Origin: Pseudomonadota bacterium
GTDB taxonomy: Bacteria > Pseudomonadota > Alphaproteobacteria > Caulobacterales > Caulobacteraceae
Assembly (NCBI GenBank): GCA_023386645.1
Contig: JAEWJI010000059.1
Location: 1 to 59,709, forward strand
Direction: 5' to 3'
DNA length: 59,709 nucleotides
In this document: positions 43,220-51,797 of the stretch, in pieces
Layout of the letters: each line of letters opens with the position of its first letter
Position numbering within the stretch: the stretch's first letter is position 1
Notes under the pieces: generated by a model
What the model was told of the DNA's origin: nothing
Database searches by the model: none
Seen by the model: the letters and a program-made list of their open reading frames with translations, nothing else
Program-made: the position numbers and the translations under genes

Positions 43220-44449
43220 ATGCGCAGGGTCGTCGTCACCGGTCTCGGGATCGTCTCCTCCATCGGCACCGGCCAGGATGAGGTCACCGCCTCGCTGCGG
43301 GACGCCCGGTCGGGCGTGAAGGCCGCGCCCGACCACATCGCCCACGGCTTCCGATCGCAGGTCTGGGCCCCGCCGGCGCTGGGCGCCACGGCCGAGGACT
43401 GGGCCCCGCTGGTCGACCGCCGCGCCGCCCGCTTCCTGGCCAACGGCACCGCCTGGGGCCACATCGCCTTCGAGGAAGCGCTGAAGGATTCCGGCCTGAC
43501 GCCCGAGGAGATCAAGGACGACCGCATCGGCGTGATCGTCGGCGAGGGCGGTCCCTCGACCCAGGTCATCCTCCAGGCGGCCGAGACCACCAAGGAGAAG
43601 GGCTCGCCCAAGCGGATCGGGCCGTTCGCCGTGCCCAAGGCGATGGCGTCCGGCCCCTCGGCCGTGCTGGCCACCTGGTTCCAGATCAGGGGCATCAACT
43701 ATTCGATCTCCTCGGCCTGCGCGACCAGCGCCCACTGCATCGGGGCGGCGGCGGAACAAATCGCCTGGGGCAAGCAGGACGTGGTCTTCGCCGGCGGTGT
43801 CGAGGACATCGACTGGTCCATGTCGAACATGTTCGACGCCATGGGCGCCATGTCGTCGAACTTCAACGACACGCCTGAGAAGGCCAGCCGGGCCTACGAC
43901 AAGGACCGCGACGGCTTCGTGATCGCGGGCGGCGCCGGGATCGTGGTGCTGGAGGAGTACGAGCGGGCGGTGGCGCGCGGCGCGACCATCTACGCCGAGG
44001 TCACCGGCTACGGCGCCAACTCCGACGGCTACGACATGGTGGCGCCTTCGGGCGAGGGCGCCGAGCGGTGCATGAAGATCGCGCTTCAGATGGCCGGCAA
44101 TCCGCGCATCGACTACCTGAACCCGCACGGCACCTCGACGCCTGTTGGCGATTCCAAGGAAATGGGCGCGGTTCGGAACGTTTTTGGCGACGACATGCCG
44201 ATGATCTCGTCGACCAAGTCCTTGACGGGCCACAGCCTGGGCGCGGCGGGCGTGCAGGAGGCGATCTATTGCCTCTTGATGATGAAGAACGACTTCGCCG
44301 CCGAGAGCGCCCACATCGAAACCCTCGACCCCGAGTTCGAGGGAATGCCGATCCTGCGGCAGCGCCATGACGGGCCCCTGACCCACGTCATGTCCAACTC
44401 GTTTGGGTTCGGCGGCACCAACGGCACGCTGATCCTCAGCAAGATCTGA
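43220..44449 (+). CDS. fabB: 3-oxoacyl-ACP synthase I
   Basis: Condensing enzyme that elongates unsaturated acyl-ACP from the FabA product. The 409-residue protein begins MRRVVVTGLGIVSSIG and has catalytic Cys167 (SSACATSAHCIG), first His in LNPHGTSTPVGD and second in LTGHSLGAAG, with a NSFGFGGTN end. Two starts are possible: I choose the ATG at 43220, which has GGAG 5 bases before it. The GTG at 43214 overlaps that site. Confidence 0.95.
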   Translation: MRRVVVTGLGIVSSIGTGQDEVTASLRDARSGVKAAPDHIAHGFRSQVWAPPALGATAEDWAPLVDRRAARFLANGTAWGHIAFEEALKDSGLTPEEIKDDRIGVIVGEGGPSTQVILQAAETTKEKGSPKRIGPFAVPKAMASGPSAVLATWFQIRGINYSISSACATSAHCIGAAAEQIAWGKQDVVFAGGVEDIDWSMSNMFDAMGAMSSNFNDTPEKASRAYDKDRDGFVIAGGAGIVVLEEYERAVARGATIYAEVTGYGANSDGYDMVAPSGEGAERCMKIALQMAGNPRIDYLNPHGTSTPVGDSKEMGAVRNVFGDDMPMISSTKSLTGHSLGAAGVQEAIYCLLMMKNDFAAESAHIETLDPEFEGMPILRQRHDGPLTHVMSNSFGFGGTNGTLILSKI

Positions 44450-44469
44450 TCGACCAAGGAGAGCCTGCA

Positions 44470-45291
44470 ATGGCCGCCGAATCCAGCTGGAACATGCCCG
44501 CGGGCGAACTCATGAAGGGCAAGAAGGGCCTGATCATGGGGGTGGCGAACGCCAACTCCATCGCCTGGGGCATCGCCTCACAGCTGGCCGCCCAGGGGGC
44601 TGAACTGGCCTTCACCTATCTCGGCGAGGGGCTGGAGCGGCGGGTGCGGCCGCTGGCCGAGAGCGTGGGCGCCAAGCTGCTGATCCAGGCCGACGTCACC
44701 GACGACGCGAGCATGGACGCCGCCTTCGCCGAGCTCGAGCGCGAGTTCGGCACGATCGACTTCGTCGTCCACTCCGTCGCCTTCGCCAACAAGGACGAGC
44801 TGAAGGGCTCGTTCGTCGAGAACACCTCGCGCGACAGCTTCCTGCTGGCCATGAACATCTCGGCCTTCAGCTTCGTGGACGTGGCCAGGCGGGCGTCGAA
44901 GCTGATGCCGAAGGGCGGCTCCCTGGTGACCATGACCTATCTGGGGTCCGAGCGCGCCATCCCGAACTACAACACCATGGGCGTGGCCAAGGCGGCGCTG
45001 GAGGCCGCGACCCGCTACATCGCCCGCGACCTGGGGCCCAAGGGCATTCGGGTGAACGCCATCTCCGCCGGCGCCATGCGCACCCTGTCGCTGGCCGGCA
45101 TCTCGGGCGGCAGGGGCATGCTCTCCAAGGGCCGCGACATGTCGGCGATGAAGGAAGACACTTCGATGGAAGGCGTGGCCGGCTGCGCTCTGTGGCTGTG
45201 CTCCGACCTCGGCCTGTCGACCACCGGCGAGGTGATCCACGTCGACGCCGGTTTCCATATGATGGGCATGGCGGCCGACGAAGAGGGCTGA
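44470..45291 (+). CDS. fabI: Enoyl-ACP reductase I
   Basis: NADH-dependent final reduction in fatty-acid elongation, the triclosan target. The 273-residue SDR begins GKKGLIMGVANANSIAWGIA and has the YN-x5-K type catalytic pair in NYNTMGVAKAALE, with the preceding tyrosine in MTYLGSERA. It also has GIRVNAISAGAMRTLS. It follows fabB by 20 bases, completing a fabA-fabB-fabI cluster. Ends MMGMAADEEG. Confidence 0.95.
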   Translation: MAAESSWNMPAGELMKGKKGLIMGVANANSIAWGIASQLAAQGAELAFTYLGEGLERRVRPLAESVGAKLLIQADVTDDASMDAAFAELEREFGTIDFVVHSVAFANKDELKGSFVENTSRDSFLLAMNISAFSFVDVARRASKLMPKGGSLVTMTYLGSERAIPNYNTMGVAKAALEAATRYIARDLGPKGIRVNAISAGAMRTLSLAGISGGRGMLSKGRDMSAMKEDTSMEGVAGCALWLCSDLGLSTTGEVIHVDAGFHMMGMAADEEG

Positions 45292-45303
45292 GGCTCGCCG
45301 CGT

Positions 45304-45576
45304 CTAGTTCAGGCTGGGCGGCTGCGGGCCCGACCCCCGCGCCACCCGGCGGTACGGATAGCGGTCACGGATGTTGGGTCCGAAAAACTGGCCCTTTGAG
45401 AAGGCCGCGCGGAAGCGTTCGACCAGCTCCGCCGGCACGTCCTCGTATTCGTAGACATCGCCCGAGGTGAAGACGATTGTCAGCCGACGTTCCGGCTCGT
45501 CATAGCTGAAGCGGCGGATGACGCTGGAGGGCATCCCCCAGGAACGCACCTCGGCCACGCGCGGTTCGCCATTCAT
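45304..45576 (-). CDS. KTSC-domain protein
   Basis: A 90-residue protein with a KTSC-type domain: MPSSVIRRFSYDEPERRLTI, VFTSGDVYEYEDVPAEL and AFSKGQFFGPNIRDRY. KTSC is a small domain often found next to nucleic-acid-binding or unknown genes; its own role is not established. It is tail-to-tail with fabI (13 bases). A fragment related to its N-terminal part lies upstream (45741-45812). Confidence 0.8.
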   Translation of the reverse strand: MNGEPRVAEVRSWGMPSSVIRRFSYDEPERRLTIVFTSGDVYEYEDVPAELVERFRAAFSKGQFFGPNIRDRYPYRRVARGSGPQPPSLN

Positions 45577-45740
45577 CGGCGCTGGCTCCGAGAGGAAGCG
45601 TTAGGGCGCCTGGATCGAGGGGCGGTGCGCATCGGGCCATCCGGATGGAACGGTCCATCTCGGGCCCCAAACGGCGGCGGGCCAACTGACGCGTTCTGAC
45701 GAGGCGCTCCCGGCGTCGGGCTAAGAGAAGGCCGCGCTAA

Positions 45741-45812
45741 GCTGGTGAAGGCAATCGTCAACCGCCGCTTCAGCGCATCATCGCTGAAGCGGCGGACGAA
45801 CGAGGAGGGCAT
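45741..45812 (-). pseudogene. Remnant of a second KTSC gene (N-terminal part only), containing a perfect inverted repeat
   Basis: Translation begins MPSSFVRRFSDDALKRRLT and continues IAFTS, matching the start of the intact KTSC protein, after which similarity stops. The frame continues as proline-rich non-homologous sequence to 45573. Inside lies a perfect 14-base inverted repeat, CCGCCGCTTCAGCG (45762-45775) and CGCTGAAGCGGCGG (45782-45795), loop CATCAT. This may be a partial duplication, or a hairpin selected in its own right just after the DUF3597 stop. Confidence 0.55.
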
Positions 45813-45821
45813 GGGCCGTCG

Positions 45822-46205
45822 TCAGTCCCTCAGCGAGGCCGGTACCTGCCCGCCGTTCTCGGCCAGTTTCTTCCACACGGCCTTGGACAGGGCGATGTTC
45901 TGCTCGGCCGAGCCATGCTCGCCCGCGTGGACGCCCAGCTCCTCAGCCAGCTCCTTGCGGGCGGCGAGGCTGGAATCGAGGTCGAGCAGCTTCAGCAGGT
46001 CGACGATCGAGGTGCGCCAGTTGCCGCCGCCGCCCTTCTCCTCGGCCATTTCGACCAGGATAGCCTCCACGTCGACCGGTTGGGCGGGCGCCGCCTGCGT
46101 CGGAGCCGGCGTCGGGGAAGCGGGGGCCGGGCGCGGCGCCTGGGGCGCCTGCGTCTTCGGCTTGCGGCCGGTGATCTTGTTCCAGATGGAGGAGAAGAGG
46201 CTCAA
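45822..46205 (-). CDS. DUF3597 domain protein
   Basis: A 127-residue protein. N-terminal MSLFSSIWNKITG, then a Pro/Ala linker (about 17-45), and the DUF3597 domain: VDVEAILVEMAEEKGGGGNW, RTSIVDLLKLLDLDSSL, ARKELAEELGV and NIALSKAVWKKLAENGG. Domain function unknown. It takes the place next to rimM where trmD usually lies, 53 bases after the rimM stop on the same strand. A hairpin-bearing remnant follows it. Confidence 0.82.
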   Translation of the reverse strand: MSLFSSIWNKITGRKPKTQAPQAPRPAPASPTPAPTQAAPAQPVDVEAILVEMAEEKGGGGNWRTSIVDLLKLLDLDSSLAARKELAEELGVHAGEHGSAEQNIALSKAVWKKLAENGGQVPASLRD

Positions 46206-46258
46206 GGGTTCGCTCCTGAAGGTTCAGGACCATCGAACGCCCGGTCGACGCCGCAGGT

Positions 46259-46786
46259 TCAGTCAGGCTCGCGCTCGCCGACCTCGACCGGCCGCACGAC
46301 CAGGATCCAGCCAGCGTCCAGGTGCAGGTCCGGCACGGCGTCCCGGGTGAAGGGCAGATACCAGGTGGCGCCGCCCTCGGCCGGGGCGATCTCCAGCATG
46401 TCGGACGCCCCGAAGTTCTGCACCGACTTGACCCTACCGAGCACCACACCGTCCGGATCGCGCGCCTCGACCCCGATCAGATCGGTCAGATAGACCTCGT
46501 CCTCGTCCTCGGGCGGCGGCAGGCGGTCGCGGGGCACGTGGAGCTTCAGGCCGCGCATGGCATCGGCCTGTTCCTTGGTGGCGATCTCCCTGGCCCGTCC
46601 GACGACGCCGTTCTTGTCGGGCCGGGCCGAGGTCAGGGTCAGGCCGACCGAGCCGTCCGCGCGCAGCAGGGGACCGTAGGCCATCAGCGCCATCGGGTCG
46701 GCGGTATAGGCCGTGACCCGCACCTCGCCGCGCACGCCAAAGCCGCCGGCCACCTGGGCCACGAGGATGAGCTTGTTCTGGGTCAT
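46259..46786 (-). CDS. rimM: 16S rRNA processing protein RimM
   Basis: A 175-residue assembly factor of the 30S head that binds S19. It has the N-terminal beta-barrel (LILVAQVAGGFGVRGEVRV, a RimM signature) and the PRC-barrel domain (DEVYLTDLIGVEARDPDG, YLPFTRDAVPDLHLDAG). It follows rpsP with a 69-base gap that contains a strong hairpin. In many bacteria trmD and rplS come next; here they do not. Confidence 0.92.
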   Translation of the reverse strand: MTQNKLILVAQVAGGFGVRGEVRVTAYTADPMALMAYGPLLRADGSVGLTLTSARPDKNGVVGRAREIATKEQADAMRGLKLHVPRDRLPPPEDEDEVYLTDLIGVEARDPDGVVLGRVKSVQNFGASDMLEIAPAEGGATWYLPFTRDAVPDLHLDAGWILVVRPVEVGEREPD

Positions 46787-46802
46787 CGGGGCCGGATAGC
46801 AG

Positions 46803-46832
46803 AAAGGGCGGCGCCGAACGACGCCGCCCTTT
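46803..46832 (-). terminator. Hairpin between rpsP and rimM, possible attenuator
   Basis: AAAGGGCGGCG (46803-46813) pairs perfectly with CGCCGCCCTTT (46822-46832) around an 8-base loop. On the minus strand the T-run after it is short, so it may reduce rather than stop read-through into rimM. Confidence 0.65.
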
Positions 46833-46855
46833 CCATGTTCAGCGATCCTGACGGA

Positions 46856-47431
46856 TCAGCCTTCGCTCTTCTCTTCGCTGGCGTCGGCGGCCGGAGCCTC
46901 CTCGGCGGCGGCTTCTTCGGCCGGAGCTTCAGCGGCCGGAGCCTCTTCAGCAGCCGGGGCTTCCTCGGCGGCCGGGGCGTTCTTGGCGGCCTCGGCGGCG
47001 GCGGCCGCTTCTTCCTTGGCGCGGGCGGCGGCTTCGGCGGCCTCGATCTTGGCGGCGGCCTCGGCCTCGGCGCGGTCGGCCACCCGCAGGGCGCGCTCGG
47101 CGGCGCGTTCCTGGGCCTTCTTGCCCGGCTCGCCCTTCTTCAGGTTCTGGCCTTGGGTCCACTTGACCTTGCCGGCCAGGGCTTCGTCCTGGCTCTGGCT
47201 GATGAAGCGGGCGACGCGGTCGGTCGGCTGGGCGCCCTTGCCCAGCCATTCGGCGATGCGGTCGGCCTTCAAGGCGACGCGCGGCTTTTCGCCGTCCTTG
47301 GGTAGCATCGGGTTGTAGCTGCCGACCTTCTCGATGAACTTGCCGTCGCGCGGGGCGTGCGAGTCGGCGACGACGATGTGGTAGTAGGGGCGCTTCTTGG
47401 CGCCGCCGCGGGCCAGACGAATCTTCAGCAT
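46856..47431 (-). CDS. rpsP: 30S ribosomal protein S16, extended C-terminus
   Basis: The S16 domain covers about residues 1-80 (MLKIRLARGGAKKRPYYHIV, FIEKVGSYNPML, DRIAEWLGKGAQPTDRVARF). The protein goes on to 191 residues, about twice the usual 80-100, with a low-complexity Ala/Glu tail (AEAEAAAKIEAAEAAARAKE, then AAEEAPAAEEAPAA repeats). The tail is common in alphaproteobacteria to differing degrees. It follows ffh by 21 bases. Confidence 0.95.
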   Translation of the reverse strand: MLKIRLARGGAKKRPYYHIVVADSHAPRDGKFIEKVGSYNPMLPKDGEKPRVALKADRIAEWLGKGAQPTDRVARFISQSQDEALAGKVKWTQGQNLKKGEPGKKAQERAAERALRVADRAEAEAAAKIEAAEAAARAKEEAAAAAEAAKNAPAAEEAPAAEEAPAAEAPAEEAAAEEAPAADASEEKSEG

Positions 47432-47452
47432 TTCAGTCTCTTTCCTTGGAGA

Positions 47453-49003
47453 TCAGTTCTTCTTGGGAGGGAAGCCGGGAAGGCCGGGCAGGCCTCCCGG
47501 CGGGGTCAGACCGCCGCCCAGCCCGGCGAGCCGGTCCTGGAGGGCTTTCATTTCTTCGGGCGAAGGCTCGGCCATCTTGCCGCCGCCCAGGGCCTGGAGC
47601 CGCTTCAGGTCGGGGCCGCCGCCGAGGCCGGGCATGCCTGGCATGCCGCCGCCGCCCATGCCGCCGAGCATGGCCGCCATCTGCTGCATCTTCTTGGGGC
47701 CGCCGCGCGACAGCGACTTGACCATGTCGGCCATCTGCCGGTGCTGTTTCAGCAGGCGATTGATGTCCTGGACCTCGACCCCAGCGCCGGCCGCGATGCG
47801 CTTCTTGCGACTGGCGTTCAGCAGATCGGGCTTCTTGCGCTCGGCCTTGGTCATCGAACTGATGATGGCTTCCTGGCGGGCGATCATCCGGTCGTCGACG
47901 CCGGTCTCGGCCATCTGGGCCTTCATCTTGGCCACCCCGGGCAGCATGCCCATGATGCCCTGCAGACCGCCCATCCGCTTCATCTGCTGGAGCTGGCCCA
48001 TCAGGTCGTCCAGGTCAAACTGGCCCTTGGCCAGCTTCCGGGCCATCTTCTCGGCCTTGGCCTGGTCCAGTTCCTGGCTGGCCTTCTCGACCAGGGCGAC
48101 GATGTCCCCCTGGCCCAGGATCCGGCCGGCGACGCGGCGGGCGTCGAACACGTCCAGCGCGTCGACCTTCTCGCCGGCGCCCAGGTATTTGATCGGCAGG
48201 CCGGTGACCGCCCGCATCGACAGCATGGCCCCGCCCCGCCCGTCGCCGTCGGCGCGGGTCAAAACCAGGCCGGTCAGCGGCAGGCGCTCGTGGAAGGCCT
48301 TGGCGGTGCGCACCGCGTCCTGACCCGTCAGGCTGTCGGCGACCAGCAAGGTCTCGACCGGGTTAGAGACCGAGGCGACCTCGGCCACCTCGTTCATCAG
48401 GCCCTCGTCGAGGGTGATGCGGCCGGCGGTGTCGAGGATCAGGACGTCGAAACCCTGGAGCCTGGCCGACTGCAGGGCCCGGCGGGTGATCTGGACCGGG
48501 CTCTCGCCCTGCACGATCGGCAGGGTCGCGACATCGATCTGCTGGCCTAGCGTGGCCAGCTGCTCCATGGCCGCCGGACGCCGCGTGTCCAGCGAGGCCA
48601 TCATGACCTTCTTCTTGTCGAACTGGCTGAGGCGGCGCGCCAGCTTGGCCGAGGTCGTCGTCTTGCCCGAACCCTGCAGGCCGGCCATCAGAATGACGGC
48701 GGGCGGGGCGGCGTTCAGATTGAGCGGGACCGGCTCCTCGCCGCCCAGCATCTCGACCAGACCGTCATAGACGATCTTTATCACCTGGTCGGCCGGCTTG
48801 ACCGAGCGGATCACCTCCTCGCCCGTGGCGCGCTCGGTGGCGAAGGCGATGAAGTCCTTGACGACGGGCAGGGCGACGTCGGCCTCGAGCAGGGCCACGC
48901 GCACCTCGCGCATCGCCTCGGCCACGTCCTTCTCGGACAGGGCGCCGCGGCCGGTGATCCGGTCGAAGACGCCTGTCAGCCGCTCGTTCAGAGCCTCGAA
49001 CAT
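47453..49003 (-). CDS. ffh: Signal recognition particle protein Ffh
   Basis: GTPase that binds 4.5S RNA and signal peptides for cotranslational targeting. The 516-residue protein begins MFEALNERLTGVFDRITGRG; GTPase motifs are GLQGSGKTTTSAKLA, DTRRPAAMEQLA, LDTAGRITLDE and LTRADGDGRGG. The methionine-rich M domain follows (MGQLQQMKRMGGLQGIMGML, GGMGGGGMPGMPGLGG). First gene of the ffh-rpsP-rimM unit on the minus strand. The 480-base region upstream holds a small frameshifted gene. Confidence 0.95.
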   Translation of the reverse strand: MFEALNERLTGVFDRITGRGALSEKDVAEAMREVRVALLEADVALPVVKDFIAFATERATGEEVIRSVKPADQVIKIVYDGLVEMLGGEEPVPLNLNAAPPAVILMAGLQGSGKTTTSAKLARRLSQFDKKKVMMASLDTRRPAAMEQLATLGQQIDVATLPIVQGESPVQITRRALQSARLQGFDVLILDTAGRITLDEGLMNEVAEVASVSNPVETLLVADSLTGQDAVRTAKAFHERLPLTGLVLTRADGDGRGGAMLSMRAVTGLPIKYLGAGEKVDALDVFDARRVAGRILGQGDIVALVEKASQELDQAKAEKMARKLAKGQFDLDDLMGQLQQMKRMGGLQGIMGMLPGVAKMKAQMAETGVDDRMIARQEAIISSMTKAERKKPDLLNASRKKRIAAGAGVEVQDINRLLKQHRQMADMVKSLSRGGPKKMQQMAAMLGGMGGGGMPGMPGLGGGPDLKRLQALGGGKMAEPSPEEMKALQDRLAGLGGGLTPPGGLPGLPGFPPKKN

Positions 49004-49212
49004 TCACTACCTCTCGGGCGACACAGGCGGACGAGGCGGCTCCATACGACAACGACCCCTGGCGACGATCACGTCGGCAGGGGGTTCTCGCCAGGCTCGT
49101 CCATCACCGATGGGGTCGTCCTGGTGGAGACGCGAGGTTCACTTGCGTCGGAAGCGGCGGCTTATGCTCGAAAAGCACGGCCAAGACAAGGCGGCCGCAC
49201 CGAGCGGGGTTC

Positions 49213-49361
49213 TCACATGCCGCGCGATGGATCGTCTGCGGGGGTGTGGGGGTCGTCGCGGCGGGTCTGCTTCATGGTGCGGAACTTGGTCCAGGCCAGA
49301 CGAGGCCCAGAAGGATCGGCCCGCCGATGATGACGAGACCCCAGGGTGCGGCTTCGGACAT
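49213..49361 (-). pseudogene. Small single-TM protein gene with a frameshift
   Basis: ATG at 49361 with GGAG 6 bases before it. The frame reads MSEAAPWGLVIIGGPILLGL then goes out of frame and stops at 49272. In the next frame the reading LAWTKFRTMKQTRRDDPHTP continues to 49213. One extra C near 49300 would join them into a 49-residue membrane protein with a basic tail, a form seen in small alphaproteobacterial membrane proteins. It may be a real mutation or a sequencing error. The rest of the 49004-49483 gap shows nothing recognisable apart from the terminator listed next. Confidence 0.45.
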
Positions 49362-49422
49362 GGTTGTCTCCTTGTGCTCTGTCCTGAAACGAGCCGTCCC
49401 CCGGTTTGGCTCCCCTCCGCGC

Positions 49423-49458
49423 AAGAAGAAGGGCCCGGCGGATCGCTCCACCGGGCCC
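49423..49458 (-). terminator. Terminator of the M3 peptidase gene
   Basis: GGGCCCGG (49431-49438) pairs with CCGGGCCC (49451-49458) across a 12-base loop; the minus strand then reads TTCTTCTT. Placed just after the peptidase stop. Confidence 0.75.
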
Positions 49459-49483
49459 CGATTTCAACGCGTCGCGCCCTTCC

Positions 49484-51667
49484 CTAGTTGACCGGGAAGC
49501 CCCGCACGCGCAGCAGGGCGGCCACGTCCGGGTCGCGACCGCGGAAGCGGCGATAGGCCTCGGCCCGATCGGTCGAGTTGCCTTCCGCCAGGATGATCTC
49601 CTTGTAGCGGCGGCCGATGTCCGGATTGAACACGTCGCCCGATTCTTCGAAGTAAGCCCAGGTGTCGGCGTCCATCACTTCCGACCACAGGTAGGAGTAG
49701 TAGCCGGCCGAGTAGGCGTCGGACGTGAACAGGTGATTGAACTGCGGCAGGCGGTGCCGCATCACGATCTCCTTGGGCATGCCGTAGCGCGCCAGGCTTT
49801 CGCGTTCGAACTTGTCGATGTCGGTCGGCGGCGTGGCCTGGGTGTGCAGGTCCATGTCGACCAGGGCCGACGACAGGTAGCTGACCGTGGCGTAGCCCTG
49901 GTTGAAGGTGGCGGCGGCCTCGACCTTCCGGACCAGTTCCTGCGGCATCGGCTGGCCGGTCTCGACGTGCTTCAGGAAGCCCTCGATGATCGGCCGCGAC
50001 AGGACCCAGTGCTCGTGCACCTGCGAGGGGTACTCGACATAGTCACGCGGCGTGCCCGCCAGCGACGGATAGGTCACCTGCGACGACAGCGAATGCAGGG
50101 CGTGGCCGAACTCGTGGAACAGGGTCTCGGCGTCGTCCAGCGAGATCAGCAGCGGCGCGCCGCCCTCTGCCTTGATGAAGTTGTTGTTGTTCGACGCCAG
50201 CACGTTCTTGACGCCGTCGTAGGTCGAGTACGACCGGTAAGTCGTCGCCCAGGCGCCCGACCGCTTGCCCGAGCGGGCGAAGTCGTCGGAGTAGAACAGG
50301 CCGACATGCGAACCGTCCGCCTTGTTGCGGACCTCGAACACCTCGACGTCGGGATGGAAAACCGGCACCGAACCGTCGGTGATCTTGTGGAAGGTGAAGC
50401 CGTACAGGCGCTCGGCCATGTAGAAAGCGCCGCGCTTGACGTTGTTCAGTTCGAGGTACTGTTTCAGCTCGTTCTGATCGAGGTCGTACTTCGCCTTGCG
50501 GACCTTCTCGGCGTAATAGAGGTAGTCCCACGGCTCGATGTCGTGGCCGGCGATGGCGCGCATGTCGGCGACTTCCTCGGCCACCCGCGCCTTGGCCGGC
50601 GCCCAGACCCGCTCCATCAGCCCCATCGCCGCTTCCGGCGTCTTGGCCATGGTGTCCTGCATCCGCCATTCGGCGTGGTTGGTGAAGCCCAGCAGGCGGG
50701 CCCGCTCATGACGCAGGCGGACGATCTCGGCGATCGTCGCATTGGTGTCGTTGGCGTCGCCGTTGTCGCCGCGATTGACGAACTTGCGCCACACCGCTTC
50801 GCGCATCGCCCGGTCGTCGCCGAAGCTCAGGAACGGATCGACACTGGAGCGGGTGTTGACGATGGCCCAGCCCGTCAGGTTGCGCGCCCGGGCCGCGGCG
50901 GCCGCGGCGGCCTTGTCGGAGTCCGGCAGACCAGCCACGCCGGCCTCGTTCGGGATGTGCGTCCAGGTCTTCTCGTCTTCCACGACCTTCTGGCCAAAGC
51001 TTGTGAAGGCGTTGGCTAGCGCGGTGTTGATCCGGCCGAGCTCGGCCTTCTGGGCGGCATTGAGTGCCGCACCGTTGCGCACGAAGCTGTCGCGTGAACG
51101 CTCGGCCAGGCGGGTCTGTTCGGCGTTCAGCCCGGCGGCGCGGGCGTTGTCGGCCACGGCCTTGATGCGCGCGAACAGCCGCTCGTTGAAGGTCACCTCG
51201 TCGCCGGCGGCCGACAGGATCGGCGACACCTCGCGCTGCACCGCCTGGTAGTCGGCCGACCCGATGTTGGAGGTCATCACGCCGAAGAGCGACAGGGCGC
51301 GGTTCAGCGGCTCGCCGGCCATCTGCATGGCGACCAGGGTGTTGGCGAAGGTGGCCGGCTCGGGATTGTCGGCGATGGCGGTGTATTCCGCGCGGCGCAG
51401 CTCGATGCCTTCCAGGATGGCGGCCTTCAGCTTGTCGGCCGTGACCTTGTCCCACGGCGGCACGCCTTCGAATGGGCCGGTCCATTCCTGAAGCAGTTCG
51501 GCCCGGGGCGTCTGGACCGGCAGGACCGCGCGGGCGATGCGCGCGTCCTCGGCCAGGCCCGAGGCCGAGGCCCCGCCGGCGCCCGGCGCGCCGTCAACGC
51601 CTGTGGTCGAACAGGCGGTCAGCGCCATCAGGCTTCCGCCCGCCAGGAAGAAATGTCGTCTGTGCAT
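49484..51667 (-). CDS. M3 family metallopeptidase, Dcp-like lipoprotein
   Basis: A 727-residue zinc peptidase of the M3 (peptidyl-dipeptidase) family. Signal MHRRHFFLAGGSLMALTAC ends at a lipobox Cys19, so predicted lipoprotein. The zinc motif HEFGH is at residues 518-522 (ETLFHEFGHALHS). C-terminal substrate-binding segments include FTSDAYSAGYYSYLWSEVMD. Cleaves dipeptides from peptide C-termini, in the periplasm if the signal is used; E. coli Dcp, by contrast, is cytosolic. Divergent from murI, 130 bases between starts. Confidence 0.92.
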   Translation of the reverse strand: MHRRHFFLAGGSLMALTACSTTGVDGAPGAGGASASGLAEDARIARAVLPVQTPRAELLQEWTGPFEGVPPWDKVTADKLKAAILEGIELRRAEYTAIADNPEPATFANTLVAMQMAGEPLNRALSLFGVMTSNIGSADYQAVQREVSPILSAAGDEVTFNERLFARIKAVADNARAAGLNAEQTRLAERSRDSFVRNGAALNAAQKAELGRINTALANAFTSFGQKVVEDEKTWTHIPNEAGVAGLPDSDKAAAAAAARARNLTGWAIVNTRSSVDPFLSFGDDRAMREAVWRKFVNRGDNGDANDTNATIAEIVRLRHERARLLGFTNHAEWRMQDTMAKTPEAAMGLMERVWAPAKARVAEEVADMRAIAGHDIEPWDYLYYAEKVRKAKYDLDQNELKQYLELNNVKRGAFYMAERLYGFTFHKITDGSVPVFHPDVEVFEVRNKADGSHVGLFYSDDFARSGKRSGAWATTYRSYSTYDGVKNVLASNNNNFIKAEGGAPLLISLDDAETLFHEFGHALHSLSSQVTYPSLAGTPRDYVEYPSQVHEHWVLSRPIIEGFLKHVETGQPMPQELVRKVEAAATFNQGYATVSYLSSALVDMDLHTQATPPTDIDKFERESLARYGMPKEIVMRHRLPQFNHLFTSDAYSAGYYSYLWSEVMDADTWAYFEESGDVFNPDIGRRYKEIILAEGNSTDRAEAYRRFRGRDPDVAALLRVRGFPVN

Positions 51668-51797
51668 GAGAGCTCCCGCAGCGATCTGGTTCGCGTGTGT
51701 GTGTTCCCCTGAGGACCAGTTACGCCCTCTTGGACATGAGTGTCACATGAACCCGCTGTAATGGACGGGCAAGGCGGGTGCGTCTAAAGCGCCCGCC

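Noticed and set aside
49004..49212. Search for a 4.5S SRP RNA gene next to ffh
   Set aside because: The conserved GGAAGG/AGCA tetraloop region of SRP RNA is not present on either strand here.
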